Source: DASREM01 sp035652095 (GTDB lineage Bacteria > Acidobacteriota > Terriglobia > Terriglobales > Acidobacteriaceae). From it: a stretch of 64,000 nucleotides of DNA. Positions 34,685 through 43,070 of the stretch are shown piece by piece (position 1 is the stretch's first letter; every line of letters starts with the position of its first letter). The notes below the pieces were generated by a model that saw only the letters and a program-made list of their open reading frames with translations, was not told where the DNA came from and made no database searches. The position numbers were made by a program, and so were the translations under genes. The DNA is taken from assembly GCA_035652095.1 (NCBI GenBank), contig DASREM010000056.1, positions 248,001 through 312,000 on the forward strand, read 5' to 3'.

Positions 34685-35115
34685 GGTGCGTCCTCCGGGG
34701 GATTTGAGAACACGGTGTATTTCTTGTGCTGCTACTTCGATTCCAAAACTGAGCTGCGGGTATGCCATCATGACGGAAAAATAATTTTGTTGGGGGCTCA
34801 AAAGCCGCAACCGGCGGCTGGTTCAGGACTCTGAGAGGTCTGACCGGAAATAGGCGGAGCTGCGATATTTTCTGCTACAAGGGATCCCTCATGCTTCTGC
34901 CATCGTGTGCCCTTCTCACCTTTGAGACATCAACGTGGGTGGTGCACCCGAACCCCTCGCGACTCCGGCAGTCAGACCGCTCGACCGATCAGCGCTCGTA
35001 AAACTCACGTGCGGCCAACTCCCGAATGATTTTTTGCACTCCTCGTCCTCTCGCCGCGCAAACAGGACTAACTGCTGTCCCAGCGGGGTACTCGCCAGGT
35101 AGCGTGCTGCGAAAT
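34685..35115. other. Intergenic stretch without a supported gene
   Basis: Only short, unconvincing frames occur (for example 34916-35119 leftward from a TTG). A small hairpin AGCCGC/GCGGCT lies at 34802-34818. The AGGACT...AGGTCT patch near 34825 may be decayed sequence. Confidence 0.5.
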
Positions 35116-35652
35116 TCAATGGGCGCGCGTGTAATGGATGGTCAGGATTCGTTGCGCCGGCAGGTCCCCGCGGCGAATCTCAAAGAAAAAAGTGTAGGAA
35201 TCGGGCCTGATATCCGTGTAGACGGCGCGCGAGCTCACGCGCTGTCCATTTACTTCGCGCTGCTGCGAAAACACCAGGTCATTTCCGATCCAGTTGCCTG
35301 CGCTCGGATTGCGACAACCCGAAGGCAAGTCGCTGTCACACCACAAGGTTCGATAGACGTGCTCGGTCCCGTCCCACCACAGAACGCCATGGCCGACCAC
35401 GGGCGCATCCCGGGTCCCGCCCCTGTAGTTTTGGATCAGCGAATTTCCGGCGGGTCCGCGTTCCACCAACTGGCGCGCCTTGCCTTCATCCTTCCCGGCG
35501 CCGGGATCTCCGGAATGAGGTCTCCCGTCCCAGGTGCCGAGCAAAGCTTTGCCGAGGCGCGCCATCTCGGGAGATGCCTGCGCGGACTGTGCTCGGAGTA
35601 GGGGAATGGGTAGGAACGTCAGGATGAGGGTCAGCAGGAGTGGTTTGCGCAT
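35116..35652 (-). CDS. Exported DUF1579-like (lipocalin-like) protein
   Basis: The 178-residue protein has a signal peptide (MRKPLLLTLILTFLPIPLLRAQ) and a beta-rich body with LGKALLGTWDGRP, SLIQNYRGG, GVLWWDGTEHVYRTLWCD and a C-terminal EIRRGDLPAQRILTIHYTR. The LxGTW start and the pattern of strands resemble DUF1579 and related lipocalin-fold proteins, which have no assigned reaction. Two Cys (WCDSD and GCRNP) could form a disulfide outside the cytoplasm. It stands alone upstream of frr on the same strand, 52 nt after its start region's neighbour. The family call is tentative. Confidence 0.6.
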   Translation of the reverse strand: MRKPLLLTLILTFLPIPLLRAQSAQASPEMARLGKALLGTWDGRPHSGDPGAGKDEGKARQLVERGPAGNSLIQNYRGGTRDAPVVGHGVLWWDGTEHVYRTLWCDSDLPSGCRNPSAGNWIGNDLVFSQQREVNGQRVSSRAVYTDIRPDSYTFFFEIRRGDLPAQRILTIHYTRAH

Positions 35653-35704
35653 GCGTCCTCCGCTCAGTCGGACGCGCGAACTGCGGTTACGTTAGCCGGA
35701 CAGG

Positions 35705-36295
35705 CTATTTGATCTCCATCACTTCCTTTTCCTTCGCCTTGCTCATGTCTTCCATCTTCTTGATCTCGTCGTCGGTAAGCTTCTGGATCTCTTCCATCGC
35801 CCGCTTCTCGTCATCCTCGGTGATCTTCTTGTCCTTCATGGCCTTCTTGATGGCATCGTTGCCGTCGCGCCGAATATTGCGGATAGCGGTGCGATGCTCC
35901 TCAAGCACCTTGTGCAGGTGTTTGACCATGTCCTTGCGCCGCTCCTGGGTGAGCGGAGGCACGGGGACTCGAATCAGCTTGCCATCATTCATTGGGTTCA
36001 ATCCCAGGTCGGCGGTCTGAATGGCTTTTTCGATTTGTGGCAGCGACGCGGGATCGAACGGCTGAACGGTAATCAATTGCGCCTCGGGCGCGTGGACCTG
36101 CGCGATCTGGTTGAGCGGCATTTGCGTACCGTAATAGTCGACGCTGACGGTGTCGAGCATATGCACTGAGGCGCGGCCGGTGCGAGTCGCCGCCATCTCG
36201 CGGCGGAAATCTTCCACCGCTTTTTCCATGCGCGTTTTCAGTTGAACGTAAGTTTCTTTCAGGCCAGGAATTGCGGCCATCGTGGCTTGAGCCAT
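35705..36295 (-). CDS. frr: Ribosome recycling factor
   Basis: The 196-residue factor splits post-termination ribosomes with EF-G. It is about ten residues longer than usual at the N-terminus; ATG at codon 6 would give the normal length, but GGAG lies eight bases before 36295. Seen are RREMAATRTGRASVHMLD, VDYYGTQMPLNQIA, the IQTADLGLNPMNDGKLIRVPVPPLT block (quoted as ADLGLNPMNDG and IRVPVPPLT), TQERRKDMVK and the C-terminal DDEIKKMEDM helix. It is the last gene of the rpsB-tsf-pyrH-frr series, the usual order in bacteria, and has its own -10 box. Confidence 0.96.
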   Translation of the reverse strand: MAQATMAAIPGLKETYVQLKTRMEKAVEDFRREMAATRTGRASVHMLDTVSVDYYGTQMPLNQIAQVHAPEAQLITVQPFDPASLPQIEKAIQTADLGLNPMNDGKLIRVPVPPLTQERRKDMVKHLHKVLEEHRTAIRNIRRDGNDAIKKAMKDKKITEDDEKRAMEEIQKLTDDEIKKMEDMSKAKEKEVMEIK

Positions 36296-36334
36296 TTCGT
36301 CAGCTCCGTATGCAATGAAGTATCAAAACGCTGA

Positions 36335-36340
36335 ATTATA
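36335..36340 (-). promoter_or_regulatory. -10 box upstream of frr
   Basis: TATAAT on the lower strand, 39 nt before the frr start in the pyrH-frr gap. No clear -35. It suggests frr has a promoter of its own besides read-through. Confidence 0.4.
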
Positions 36341-36374
36341 AACCTTTATCCACAGTAAGCAGAGGCAGGACCGC

Positions 36375-37094
36375 TTACGCGCTCACCAGCGAGCCGATCT
36401 TCTCTCCCGTGACAACCTTGCGAATATTGCCATGCTGGTTCAGGTTGAAAATGATGATCGGGAGATTGTTGTCTTTGCAAAGCGAGATCGCCGTCGAGTC
36501 CATCACCTTCAAGCCCTGTTTGAGGACTTCCATGTAGGAGATCTCGGCGAATTTCTTGGCGTCCTTCACCAGCATGGGATCGGCGTCGTAAATACCGTCC
36601 ACCTTCGTGGCTTTTAGGATCGCGTCGGCTTTGATTTCCATCGCTCGCAAAGAAGCTGCGGTATCGGTCGAAAAGTATGGGTTCCCCGTGCCGCCGGCGA
36701 AGATCACAATGCGGTTTTTTTCCAGGTGACGGATGGCGCGCCGGCGAATGAACGGTTCGGCAACCTGATTCATTTCGATCGCGGATTGTACCCGGGTATA
36801 GACACCCTGCTTTTCGAGCGCGTCCTGGAGAGCAAGAGCATTAATGACCGTTGCCAGCATGCCCATATGATCGGCGGAAACCCGGTCCATGCTGCGCGCC
36901 TGCTCGGCTACTCCACGGAAGAAATTGCCTCCCCCAACTACGATTGCGATCTGGATTCCCAAGGAGTGCACGTCCGCCAGTTCAGCGGCGACTTCATGAA
37001 TGCGGGAGGAATCCACCCCGAAGCCCTGGTTTGCAGCCAGGGCTTCACCGGAAAGCTTGAGCAGAATGCGCTTGAAGATCGGAGTGGTTGACAT
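36375..37094 (-). CDS. pyrH: UMP kinase
   Basis: The 239-residue enzyme phosphorylates UMP to UDP for pyrimidine nucleotide and cell-wall synthesis. Seen are ILLKLSGEALA at the start, VVGGGNFFRGV, DHMGMLATVINALALQ, the IVIFAGGTGNPYFSTDTAA loop, KATKVDGIYDADP and NNLPIIIFNL. The length is normal. It lies 62 nt after tsf in the conserved translation cluster. Confidence 0.97.
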   Translation of the reverse strand: MSTTPIFKRILLKLSGEALAANQGFGVDSSRIHEVAAELADVHSLGIQIAIVVGGGNFFRGVAEQARSMDRVSADHMGMLATVINALALQDALEKQGVYTRVQSAIEMNQVAEPFIRRRAIRHLEKNRIVIFAGGTGNPYFSTDTAASLRAMEIKADAILKATKVDGIYDADPMLVKDAKKFAEISYMEVLKQGLKVMDSTAISLCKDNNLPIIIFNLNQHGNIRKVVTGEKIGSLVSA

Positions 37095-37156
37095 GATTTG
37101 GGAACCAAAGAACGCAGGTCCAGGCGCTGTCGTCCCGAACCTGCCTGATGCTCTCG

Positions 37157-37828
37157 TTACTTCGCTGCGGCCTCGCCGCCTTCTTCCGCCGACGGCTTGG
37201 TGGAAGCCACCGTGGCGCCCGCTTCGCCGACCTTGAAGCGAGCGAAACGGCGTACCGCGATGTTCTCGCCCAGCTTGCCGATCTTGCCTGCGATGAGTTG
37301 CGAGATCGAGATGGTCTGGTCCTTGATGAAGGGCTGCTCGAGTAGACAGACCTCTTCATAGAACTTTTCCATCTTGCCGGCTACCATCTTCTCGGCGATA
37401 TGAGCGGGCTTGCCGCTCTTGATCGCCTGGTCGAGGTAGATTTCCTTCTCGCGGGCGAAATCCGCTTCCGTCACGTCTTCCTTGCGGACATACTTGGGGT
37501 CGCTGGCCGCGATGTGCATGGCGATATCGTGCACCAGTTCCTTGAAGTCTTCGGTGCGGGCGACGAAATCGCTTTCGCAATTGACTTCCACCAGGACACC
37601 AATCTTGCCGCCGGCGTGAATGTAGCTGGAAACCGATCCTTCGCTGGTCACACGCGCCGCTTTCTTAGCCGCCACCGAGACGCCCTTCTTGCGAAGAATG
37701 ACGACGGCCTGCTCCAGGTCTCCCTTGGACTCCGACAGGGCCTGTTTGCAATCCATCATGGGCGCTCCGGTCTTTTCCCGGAGCTCTTTTACTTGTGCTG
37801 CAGAAATATTCACAGTAGTTGTGCTCAT
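37157..37828 (-). CDS. tsf: Elongation factor Ts
   Basis: The 223-residue factor exchanges GDP for GTP on EF-Tu. Seen are the N-terminal UBA-like domain (VKELREKTGAPMMDCKQAL), ILRKKGVSVAAKKAARVTSEG, VEVNCESDFVARTEDFK with the Asp-Phe pair that contacts EF-Tu, and VCLLEQPFIKD. It is shorter than the E. coli protein (283), lacking part of the second core subdomain, as in Thermus and many other phyla. The start ATG has no strong Shine-Dalgarno sequence. It is separated from rpsB by 230 nt of inverted repeats. Confidence 0.97.
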   Translation of the reverse strand: MSTTTVNISAAQVKELREKTGAPMMDCKQALSESKGDLEQAVVILRKKGVSVAAKKAARVTSEGSVSSYIHAGGKIGVLVEVNCESDFVARTEDFKELVHDIAMHIAASDPKYVRKEDVTEADFAREKEIYLDQAIKSGKPAHIAEKMVAGKMEKFYEEVCLLEQPFIKDQTISISQLIAGKIGKLGENIAVRRFARFKVGEAGATVASTKPSAEEGGEAAAK

Positions 37829-37836
37829 AAATTCAA

Positions 37837-37929
37837 TCGTTGGTCGTTGGCCTTCGAGTTTTTTGCTTTAACCACGCAGAAGATTGATCGTATCGTCTTC
37901 TGCAACGACCAAAGACGAACGACCAACGA
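37837..37929. repeat. Nested inverted repeats between rpsB and tsf
   Basis: An outer pair, 37837-37850 and 37916-37929, matches at 13 of 14 positions (the TCGTTGGTCGTTGG type). An inner pair, GCAGAAGA (37876-37883) and TCTTCTGC (37896-37903), is exact. A further GC-rich palindrome ACCCGCGCGGGT is at 37963-37974. Such dispersed hairpin sequences are common between acidobacterial genes. Here they fall in the leader of tsf and could act on read-through from rpsB. Confidence 0.75.
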
Positions 37930-38061
37930 CTGCTTCGTACAAAATTCGACCCGCGCCGGACCACCCGCGCGGGTCTGATTCGCTCGTCGCTTTGCGGAAT
38001 GCCGTCCCTGCGGGACTTAGTTCTTGATCACCTGCAGCCCGAACGCCGTTCGGGCAGAAAT

Positions 38062-38967
38062 CTAGTAGGTTTGATGCTCCACCTCGGGAGCATCGGCGGT
38101 AGCTTCTTTCGCGGCAGCCTGCTTGCGAACGCCACCTCCCAACACGTCTTCCATGCTGATATCTTCCCCGGTCTCTGTGCCGGCGATCTCGGCGTTGCCT
38201 TCGGCCGCTTCTTCGGCAGCCGCGGCTTCTGCCTGCCGCGCCTCGCCTGCCATCTGTGCCAGGTCGGCGGTCTGCTTGTCCGTCGCGACTTGCGCGCCTT
38301 CGACAACCGAATCCGCAATCTTCGAGGCAAACAGGCGGATCGCGCGCAGGGCGTCGTCGTTGCCCGGGATCACGTAGTCCACCTCGCTCGGATCGCAGTT
38401 GGTGTCAACCACTGCCACGACCGGGATGCCTAGCTTGCGAGCCTCGCGAACGGCGATCTGTTCCTTGTTCGAGTCGATAACGAAGATCGCGTCGGGCAGG
38501 CGGCTCATGTTCTTGATGCCAGCCAGGTTCGCCTGCAGGTGCTTGCGCTCGCGCTCCAGCTTGATCACTTCTTTTTTCGGCAGCAGCTCGTAACGGCCAT
38601 CGGTGGCCATCTCGTCGAGTTCTTTCAGCCGCTTCACGGATTTCTGTACCGTCACCCAGTTGGTGAGCAGTCCGCCTAACCAGCGCTGGTTCACGTAATA
38701 TCCGCCGCAGCGCTGCGCTTCTTCAGCTATCGCGTCCTGCGCCTGGCGCTTGGTGCCCACGAACAGAACGATCCGTCCCTCGGAGGCCAGTTCGGTGACA
38801 AACTTCGACGCTTCTTTGAACATCTTCAGCGTCTTCTGTAGATCGATGATGTAAATACCATTGCGCTCGCCGAAGATGTATTCCTTCATCTTCGGGTTCC
38901 AGCGCTTGGTCTGGTGCCCGAAGTGAACACCTGCTTCGAGCAACTCCTTCATGGTGATGTTAGCCAA
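38062..38967 (-). CDS. rpsB: 30S ribosomal protein S2
   Basis: The 301-residue protein starts at TTG 38967, four bases after AAGGAGG (ANITMKELLEAGVHFGHQTKRW, given as MKELLEAGVHFGHQTKRW from the sixth codon); an in-frame ATG at 38991 lies upstream of that Shine-Dalgarno sequence. Family features are RNGIYIIDLQKT, FVGTKRQAQD, NQRWLGGLLTN, AIFVIDSNKEQIA and DTNCDPSEVDYVIPGNDDA. The C-terminus (after about 230) is an Ala/Glu-rich tail not found in E. coli. It begins the rpsB-tsf-pyrH-frr series. Confidence 0.96.
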   Translation of the reverse strand: MANITMKELLEAGVHFGHQTKRWNPKMKEYIFGERNGIYIIDLQKTLKMFKEASKFVTELASEGRIVLFVGTKRQAQDAIAEEAQRCGGYYVNQRWLGGLLTNWVTVQKSVKRLKELDEMATDGRYELLPKKEVIKLERERKHLQANLAGIKNMSRLPDAIFVIDSNKEQIAVREARKLGIPVVAVVDTNCDPSEVDYVIPGNDDALRAIRLFASKIADSVVEGAQVATDKQTADLAQMAGEARQAEAAAAEEAAEGNAEIAGTETGEDISMEDVLGGGVRKQAAAKEATADAPEVEHQTY

Positions 38968-38989
38968 ACAACCTCCTTTTTTGGTCTGC

Positions 38990-39081
38990 ATCGCAAGAAT
39001 GAGGTTTCAAAGTCTCAAGGTTCCAATGTTTCAAGGGTTCTGAAACCTTGAAACTTTGTAACAATGCAACCTTCTTGCGAT
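38990..39081. repeat. Long imperfect hairpin in the rpsI-rpsB spacer
   Basis: ATCGCAAGAA (38990-38999) is an exact inverted match of TTCTTGCGAT (39072-39081). Between them lie repeats of GTTTCAA and CTTGAAAC that also pair (39003-39022 with 39041-39060). The element is in the leader region of rpsB. Confidence 0.75.
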
Positions 39082-39139
39082 TGCCATTCCCGTCCCGCGC
39101 ATGCGAGCACGGGAAGAATTAAACACCTAAATAGTTCAT

Positions 39140-39196
39140 AGTAGCGAGTAGCGAGTACCGAGAATAATCTCTGCTCACAACTCGGTACTCGGTACT
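39140..39196. repeat. Inverted repeat directly after rpsI
   Basis: Tandem GTAGCGA / GAGTACCGAG (39140-39162) is opposed by CTCGGTACTCGGTACT (39181-39196). The right arm ends five bases after the rpsI stop on the leftward strand. It could end the rplM-rpsI transcript, although no T-tract follows. Confidence 0.7.
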
Positions 39197-39201
39197 GACA
39201 A

Positions 39202-39597
39202 CTATCTTTTCGAGTACTGGAAGCGCTTTCTGGCGCCCTTCTGCCCGTACTTCTTGCGCTCTTTGCCGCGCGAGTCGCGGGTGACCATGCCTTCGGCCTT
39301 CAGCTTCTTGCGCAATTCTGCGTTGAATTCCATCAGCGCGCGAGCAATCCCAAGACGAACTGCGTCGGCTTGTCCGTCCACACCGCCGCCAGTAACCCGG
39401 GCGATCATGTTGAACGACCCCGCGGTTTCAGTCAGGATGAGCGGTTGCCGGGCTGCAATCCGTTGCGAATCGGTCACGAAGTACACGTCAAACGGCTTGC
39501 CGTTGACTTTCATCTCGCCGGTACCGGGGCGAAGAAATACGCGGGCAATCGCGGTCTTGCGACGTCCCGTTCCGTAATACTGAACCAGTTCAGCCAT
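39202..39597 (-). CDS. rpsI: 30S ribosomal protein S9
   Basis: The 131-residue protein starts at ATG 39597 (MAELVQYYGTGRRKTAIARV), with AAGGGA six bases upstream; the frame to 39633 is not used. Seen are VTGGGVDGQADAVRLGIARAL and the conserved C-terminal KKYGQKGARKRFQYSKR, whose last Lys-Arg reaches the P-site tRNA. It follows rplM by 58 nt, the usual pair. Confidence 0.97.
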   Translation of the reverse strand: MAELVQYYGTGRRKTAIARVFLRPGTGEMKVNGKPFDVYFVTDSQRIAARQPLILTETAGSFNMIARVTGGGVDGQADAVRLGIARALMEFNAELRKKLKAEGMVTRDSRGKERKKYGQKGARKRFQYSKR

Positions 39598-39655
39598 TTT
39601 TCCCTTCAGCACCCGCTTGTGCCGGTGCTTCAAACCTTTCCAGAGAATTGTCGAA

Positions 39656-40090
39656 CTACGCCCGCGCTTCCAGAGCTTCGGGCTTCTGTGCTTCGTGCGG
39701 ATGCTTATCGCCGCGGTACACTTTCAGTTTGCTGAACATGTGCCGCCCCATTTTCGTTTTGGGAAGCATGCGCGACACGGCTTCTTCGATCACCAGCTCC
39801 GGCTTGCGCTCCATGCGCTTGCGATAATCCTCGGTGCGCAGTCCACCAGGATAGCCGGTGTAATGCTGGTACTTCTTCTGTTCGGCCTTCACACCCGTGG
39901 TTTTCACCTTGTCAGCGTTAATCACGATCACGTGATCACCCGTATCGATAAAGGGCGTGTACTTCGGGTTCTCTTTGCCCATCAAAATGCGGGCGACACG
40001 CGACGCCAGACGACCCAGCGTCTGTCCCGAAGCGTCCACGACGTACCATTTGCGCGCAATTTCCCCCTCTTTGGGGAAATAGGTTGACAT
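39656..40090 (-). CDS. rplM: 50S ribosomal protein L13
   Basis: The 144-residue protein starts at ATG 40090 (MSTYFPKEGEIARKWYVVDA), seven bases after GGGAG. Family features are GQTLGRLASRVARIL, YTPFIDTGDHVIVINADKV, YQHYTGYPGGL and SRMLPKTKMGRHMFSKLKVY. It heads a short operon with rpsI and has a promoter with a leader of about 100 nt (40091-40190), in which small hairpins such as TGGCGCT/AAAGCGC are seen. Confidence 0.97.
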   Translation of the reverse strand: MSTYFPKEGEIARKWYVVDASGQTLGRLASRVARILMGKENPKYTPFIDTGDHVIVINADKVKTTGVKAEQKKYQHYTGYPGGLRTEDYRKRMERKPELVIEEAVSRMLPKTKMGRHMFSKLKVYRGDKHPHEAQKPEALEARA

Positions 40091-40196
40091 TACGAATCTC
40101 CCAGAAATTAAAAAAAACAAAGAAGACCGCTCAGTGCCACTGGCGCTGAAAAGCGCAGGGAATCAGGCGGGCAACCGCAGGACTTCCGAAGCTTTT

Positions 40197-40226
40197 AAGA
40201 TAACCCAGGCTCCGCAGAATTGTCAA
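40197..40226 (-). promoter_or_regulatory. Promoter of rplM-rpsI
   Basis: On the lower strand a perfect TTGACA (40226-40221), an 18-nt spacer, and TATCTT (40202-40197). Confidence 0.6.
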
Positions 40227-40278
40227 CGAAGTTACTGAGAGGGCTCAGGTTAGGCTCGTATCGCCAGCGCTAAAACGT

Positions 40279-41385
40279 CTATTCATAAGCCAGTGCGTCA
40301 ATGGGATCTTTCTGAGCCGCTTTGTAGGCGGGATAAATCGCTCCAATGACAGCCCCAACGATAGCAATAATGGTGGCGCGCAAGATCCACGATCCAGTCA
40401 CGACAACCCGCAGCAGGGGCAGTTTTTGCAGAATGATTTGCCTTCCCCCAAGGCTAAGTAACACGCCCACAATGATGCCCCCTATGGCCAGCATCACCGT
40501 TTCCCGCAGAACGATATTCACGATGTACAACTTGGAAGCACCCAGCGATTTTAGAATGCCGATTTCGCGCGTGCGTTCCATCACCGCTGTGTACATGGAT
40601 TGGAAGATGACGATGAAGCCGATGATGACCGAAATTCCAATCACAACTTTGATGAAACTGGAGAGGCCGGGATAGTTGGTTGGCGTCATCATCGAAAGGT
40701 AGTAGGCCATGGAGGTCGCGACGTAGCGATCCATGCCCGGCACATGTTTGATCTCGTCAACCACGGTATCGGCGTTAGCTGGCGTGTCAAGCTTGAGGTA
40801 AAAAAGCGAGGCTTTGCCCTGGGCGCCGATGAGGTCCTGCATCGTGGTAATGGGAACAAACTTGCGGGCGCCCTTGCCCTGCTCGACGATTCCGGATATG
40901 CGGAAGCTATGGTTCAGAATCTCGATGTTGTCGCCAACATGAGCATTCTTTGATTTGGCGAACAGATCGTCCACCATGGCGTCGAAAGGACCTTGAAACG
41001 GCCCACCAGATAGAAAGTGAAATCGCCCACCCAGCTTTTCGTAACTGGCCAAATCGACTCCCGCAATGACTTCCAAGGCTCCGGCGGTGGATACCGTTGT
41101 GACGACGGGAGCTACGACCTTGACCTGCGGCAACTTCGCGAGCACGTCGCCCACTTTGATGGACATGGGCGCTCCCGTGAGGCCCACAATGAATGAAGAG
41201 CCAGGAGGCATCACGATCACATCCGCGCCAATTCCCGCCTGCCGTTGCCGCGAGTCATTCAGAATTCCAAGGGAAAGACCGACGATGAGCAGGATGAGCG
41301 TGACCTCCAGCGCGATGGCCACAATGCTGATGATCGATCGGACCGGCCGATGCACCAGGTTGGCGAGAATCATCTTGTTCATCAT
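40279..41385 (-). CDS. FtsX-family ABC transporter permease
   Basis: The 368-residue protein has one N-terminal helix (RSIISIVAIALEVTLILLIVG, about 15-40; quoted in part), a periplasmic domain and three C-terminal helices with the loop MERTREIGILKSLGASKLYIV, as in MacB/LolC-type permeases. It shares the layout of the two permeases at 4.4-6.9 kb but is of a distinct subgroup (GADVIVMPPGSSFIVGLTG). No ATP-binding subunit is next to it. It lies 39 nt downstream of a DUF4292 lipoprotein gene on the same strand, which suggests a role in lipoprotein or envelope transport; that is inference. Confidence 0.88.
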   Translation of the reverse strand: MMNKMILANLVHRPVRSIISIVAIALEVTLILLIVGLSLGILNDSRQRQAGIGADVIVMPPGSSFIVGLTGAPMSIKVGDVLAKLPQVKVVAPVVTTVSTAGALEVIAGVDLASYEKLGGRFHFLSGGPFQGPFDAMVDDLFAKSKNAHVGDNIEILNHSFRISGIVEQGKGARKFVPITTMQDLIGAQGKASLFYLKLDTPANADTVVDEIKHVPGMDRYVATSMAYYLSMMTPTNYPGLSSFIKVVIGISVIIGFIVIFQSMYTAVMERTREIGILKSLGASKLYIVNIVLRETVMLAIGGIIVGVLLSLGGRQIILQKLPLLRVVVTGSWILRATIIAIVGAVIGAIYPAYKAAQKDPIDALAYE

Positions 41386-41424
41386 TTCCGGAACGGCCTC
41401 TTTCGGGCGAATTGAAGCAGCGAA

Positions 41425-42354
41425 TCAGTGATCATCGCCACCCTTTGATCCCTGGGGCGGCGTTGGCGTTGGCTGATCAAGGCGTACCACATCCGCTCCC
41501 GCCGGTTTTTCCAAGGCGAATTTATCGTCTCCCAACGGTCCGTTGATCTGGAGTTTGATAATTGTGAGTGTGATGTCGTACTCCTCTTGGGGACGCCAGA
41601 TCTCGATTTGTGATGGGAAGTTGATTCCCTCGTACTCTTTGTAATTCTCGTAGCGGGCGTCAGTACGCAGATCGCCATTTTCATCGTAAACCAGTTGGCG
41701 ATGGGGAAGAAGGTCGGTTCGGCTGAAGATGATTTTGCGCGATAAGAACCAGCCGTGCTCCCCGCGAGCGATCACTTCCACTTCATAATCCGCCTGGTCA
41801 ACCCGGTGACCTTTGTTGTCGGTCACGATTTCAAAATCGTTCTGCATGACCGCGATCTCGTGCTGGGGATCGATCTTCGGCAGCAGCATTGCGTCGTAAA
41901 TCTGCTGCGGACGGATGCTTTCCAGGGCACTTGCATTCGGATTGGTAACGTCGTTACGGCCGATGATGAAGCGGTTTTTTGGAGGAATCCACAGTTTGAA
42001 CTCCTTCCCATCGCTGACCATATCGAACGCCGTATTGCGGACGATGGGAAGCAGGCCGATCATACGCAGCATCGCGGGCTGGCGAATCAGAACGTAACCA
42101 CGGATCTGCTTGTAGTCGGTGACCTTGCCCTTCTTCACTCCACCGACCGACGTATCAATGTCTACGGTGGCCTGCAAACTATGAATCCTGTCTGCCTGGG
42201 TATTGATATAGTCGATGAGTTGCTGTTGGGTTGCGGACTTGAGCGGAGCAGTGCTGACCTGGCGCTCTACCTTATGAGAACGAAACAAACATCCGGTAGA
42301 CGGCAGGAGAGCGATAAACAAGAGAACAACGTGGACTGGTGAGCGACGCAGCAT
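41425..42354 (-). CDS. DUF4292 / LolA-like lipoprotein
   Basis: The 309-residue precursor has a lipoprotein signal with the lipobox PSTGC (Cys about residue 22). The body (VDIDTSVGGVKKGKVTDYKQIRG, quoted as far as VTDYK; then YVLIRQPAMLRMIGL, LWIPPKNRFIIG, VDQADYEVEVIARGEHGWFL, YDENGDLRTDARYENY) has the half-barrel pattern of LolA/LolB-like proteins, which carry hydrophobic molecules across the periplasm. Its coupling to a permease (39 nt) resembles Lol-type export. The C-terminus is Pro- and Gly-rich. Confidence 0.75.
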   Translation of the reverse strand: MLRRSPVHVVLLFIALLPSTGCLFRSHKVERQVSTAPLKSATQQQLIDYINTQADRIHSLQATVDIDTSVGGVKKGKVTDYKQIRGYVLIRQPAMLRMIGLLPIVRNTAFDMVSDGKEFKLWIPPKNRFIIGRNDVTNPNASALESIRPQQIYDAMLLPKIDPQHEIAVMQNDFEIVTDNKGHRVDQADYEVEVIARGEHGWFLSRKIIFSRTDLLPHRQLVYDENGDLRTDARYENYKEYEGINFPSQIEIWRPQEEYDITLTIIKLQINGPLGDDKFALEKPAGADVVRLDQPTPTPPQGSKGGDDH

Positions 42355-42473
42355 GAGTAGTCTAAGATTCCAGAACGCCCCGTTCGGACTCCCTGAAGTT
42401 TAACCATGAGTATACCCCGGCATTGCGTTACTCAGGGTGGAGCCACCGCTGAGTTTCTGAGGGAAGAACCGTT

Positions 42474-43070
42474 ATGGTCTATGAATTCCTGGTTGAAACC
42501 TACGCCACGGAGAGGTTGAAAGTCCTGAGTGTCTGGAGCGAGTTTCGCGATGAGGACCTGGAAGTGCGTCCAAGCCCTTCGGACCCGCGAGGGCGAAGCG
42601 TCCGTGAACAGATGGTGCATCAATGCATGAGCGAAGACCTGTGGTTTCGTAACATACTTGGAATTGATGTGAGCGCGCCCCCTCTGCCTGCGCAGGAGAC
42701 TCGCATGGAATTCATCCGCCGCTATGCGGAGGACAGCGCCAAGCGGGTCATTGTGCTGGAAGGGAAGAACGAGGAGTGGTGGGAAGAGACGGTGAACTTC
42801 TTCGACGTGCAGCGTTCGCGGGCCTGGGTCATGGCGCGACGCCTCACGCATACGTCCCATCACCGTGGACAGCAAATGGCGATGCTGCGCATGCTGGGGC
42901 GGGACCTGCACAGCAACTATGGCCCGACGGCTGACACCGGCGGGCTGATGCAGAACCACGCGCCTACCATTTACGCGTATCCGACGGTGGAGGCGTTGTT
43001 GAAAAACGGCCCGAAAGCGGCACTGCCCGGTGCTGGAGAAAAACCCGTGACCGAAAGGCCGCAGCGTTAG
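42474..43070 (+). CDS. DinB-like metal-dependent protein
   Basis: The 198-residue protein forms a four-helix bundle with the three-His site of the DinB/YfiT family: MVHQCMSEDLWF (first His about 50) and the paired His in RLTHTSHHRGQQMAMLRMLG (about 127-131). Known relatives are bacillithiol or mycothiol S-transferases and hydrolases; the substrate here is unknown. The ATG at 42474 follows GGGAAG. Its last 4 nt overlap the convergent sucA stop. Confidence 0.88.
   Translation: MVYEFLVETYATERLKVLSVWSEFRDEDLEVRPSPSDPRGRSVREQMVHQCMSEDLWFRNILGIDVSAPPLPAQETRMEFIRRYAEDSAKRVIVLEGKNEEWWEETVNFFDVQRSRAWVMARRLTHTSHHRGQQMAMLRMLGRDLHSNYGPTADTGGLMQNHAPTIYAYPTVEALLKNGPKAALPGAGEKPVTERPQR

Noticed and set aside
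34916..35119. Leftward 67-codon frame
   Set aside because: It starts at a TTG without a Shine-Dalgarno sequence and its composition is not protein-like.
38968..38991. rpsB start at the in-frame ATG at 38991
   Set aside because: The AAGGAGG sequence lies after that ATG and four bases before TTG 38967, and the S2 N-terminus fits the TTG.
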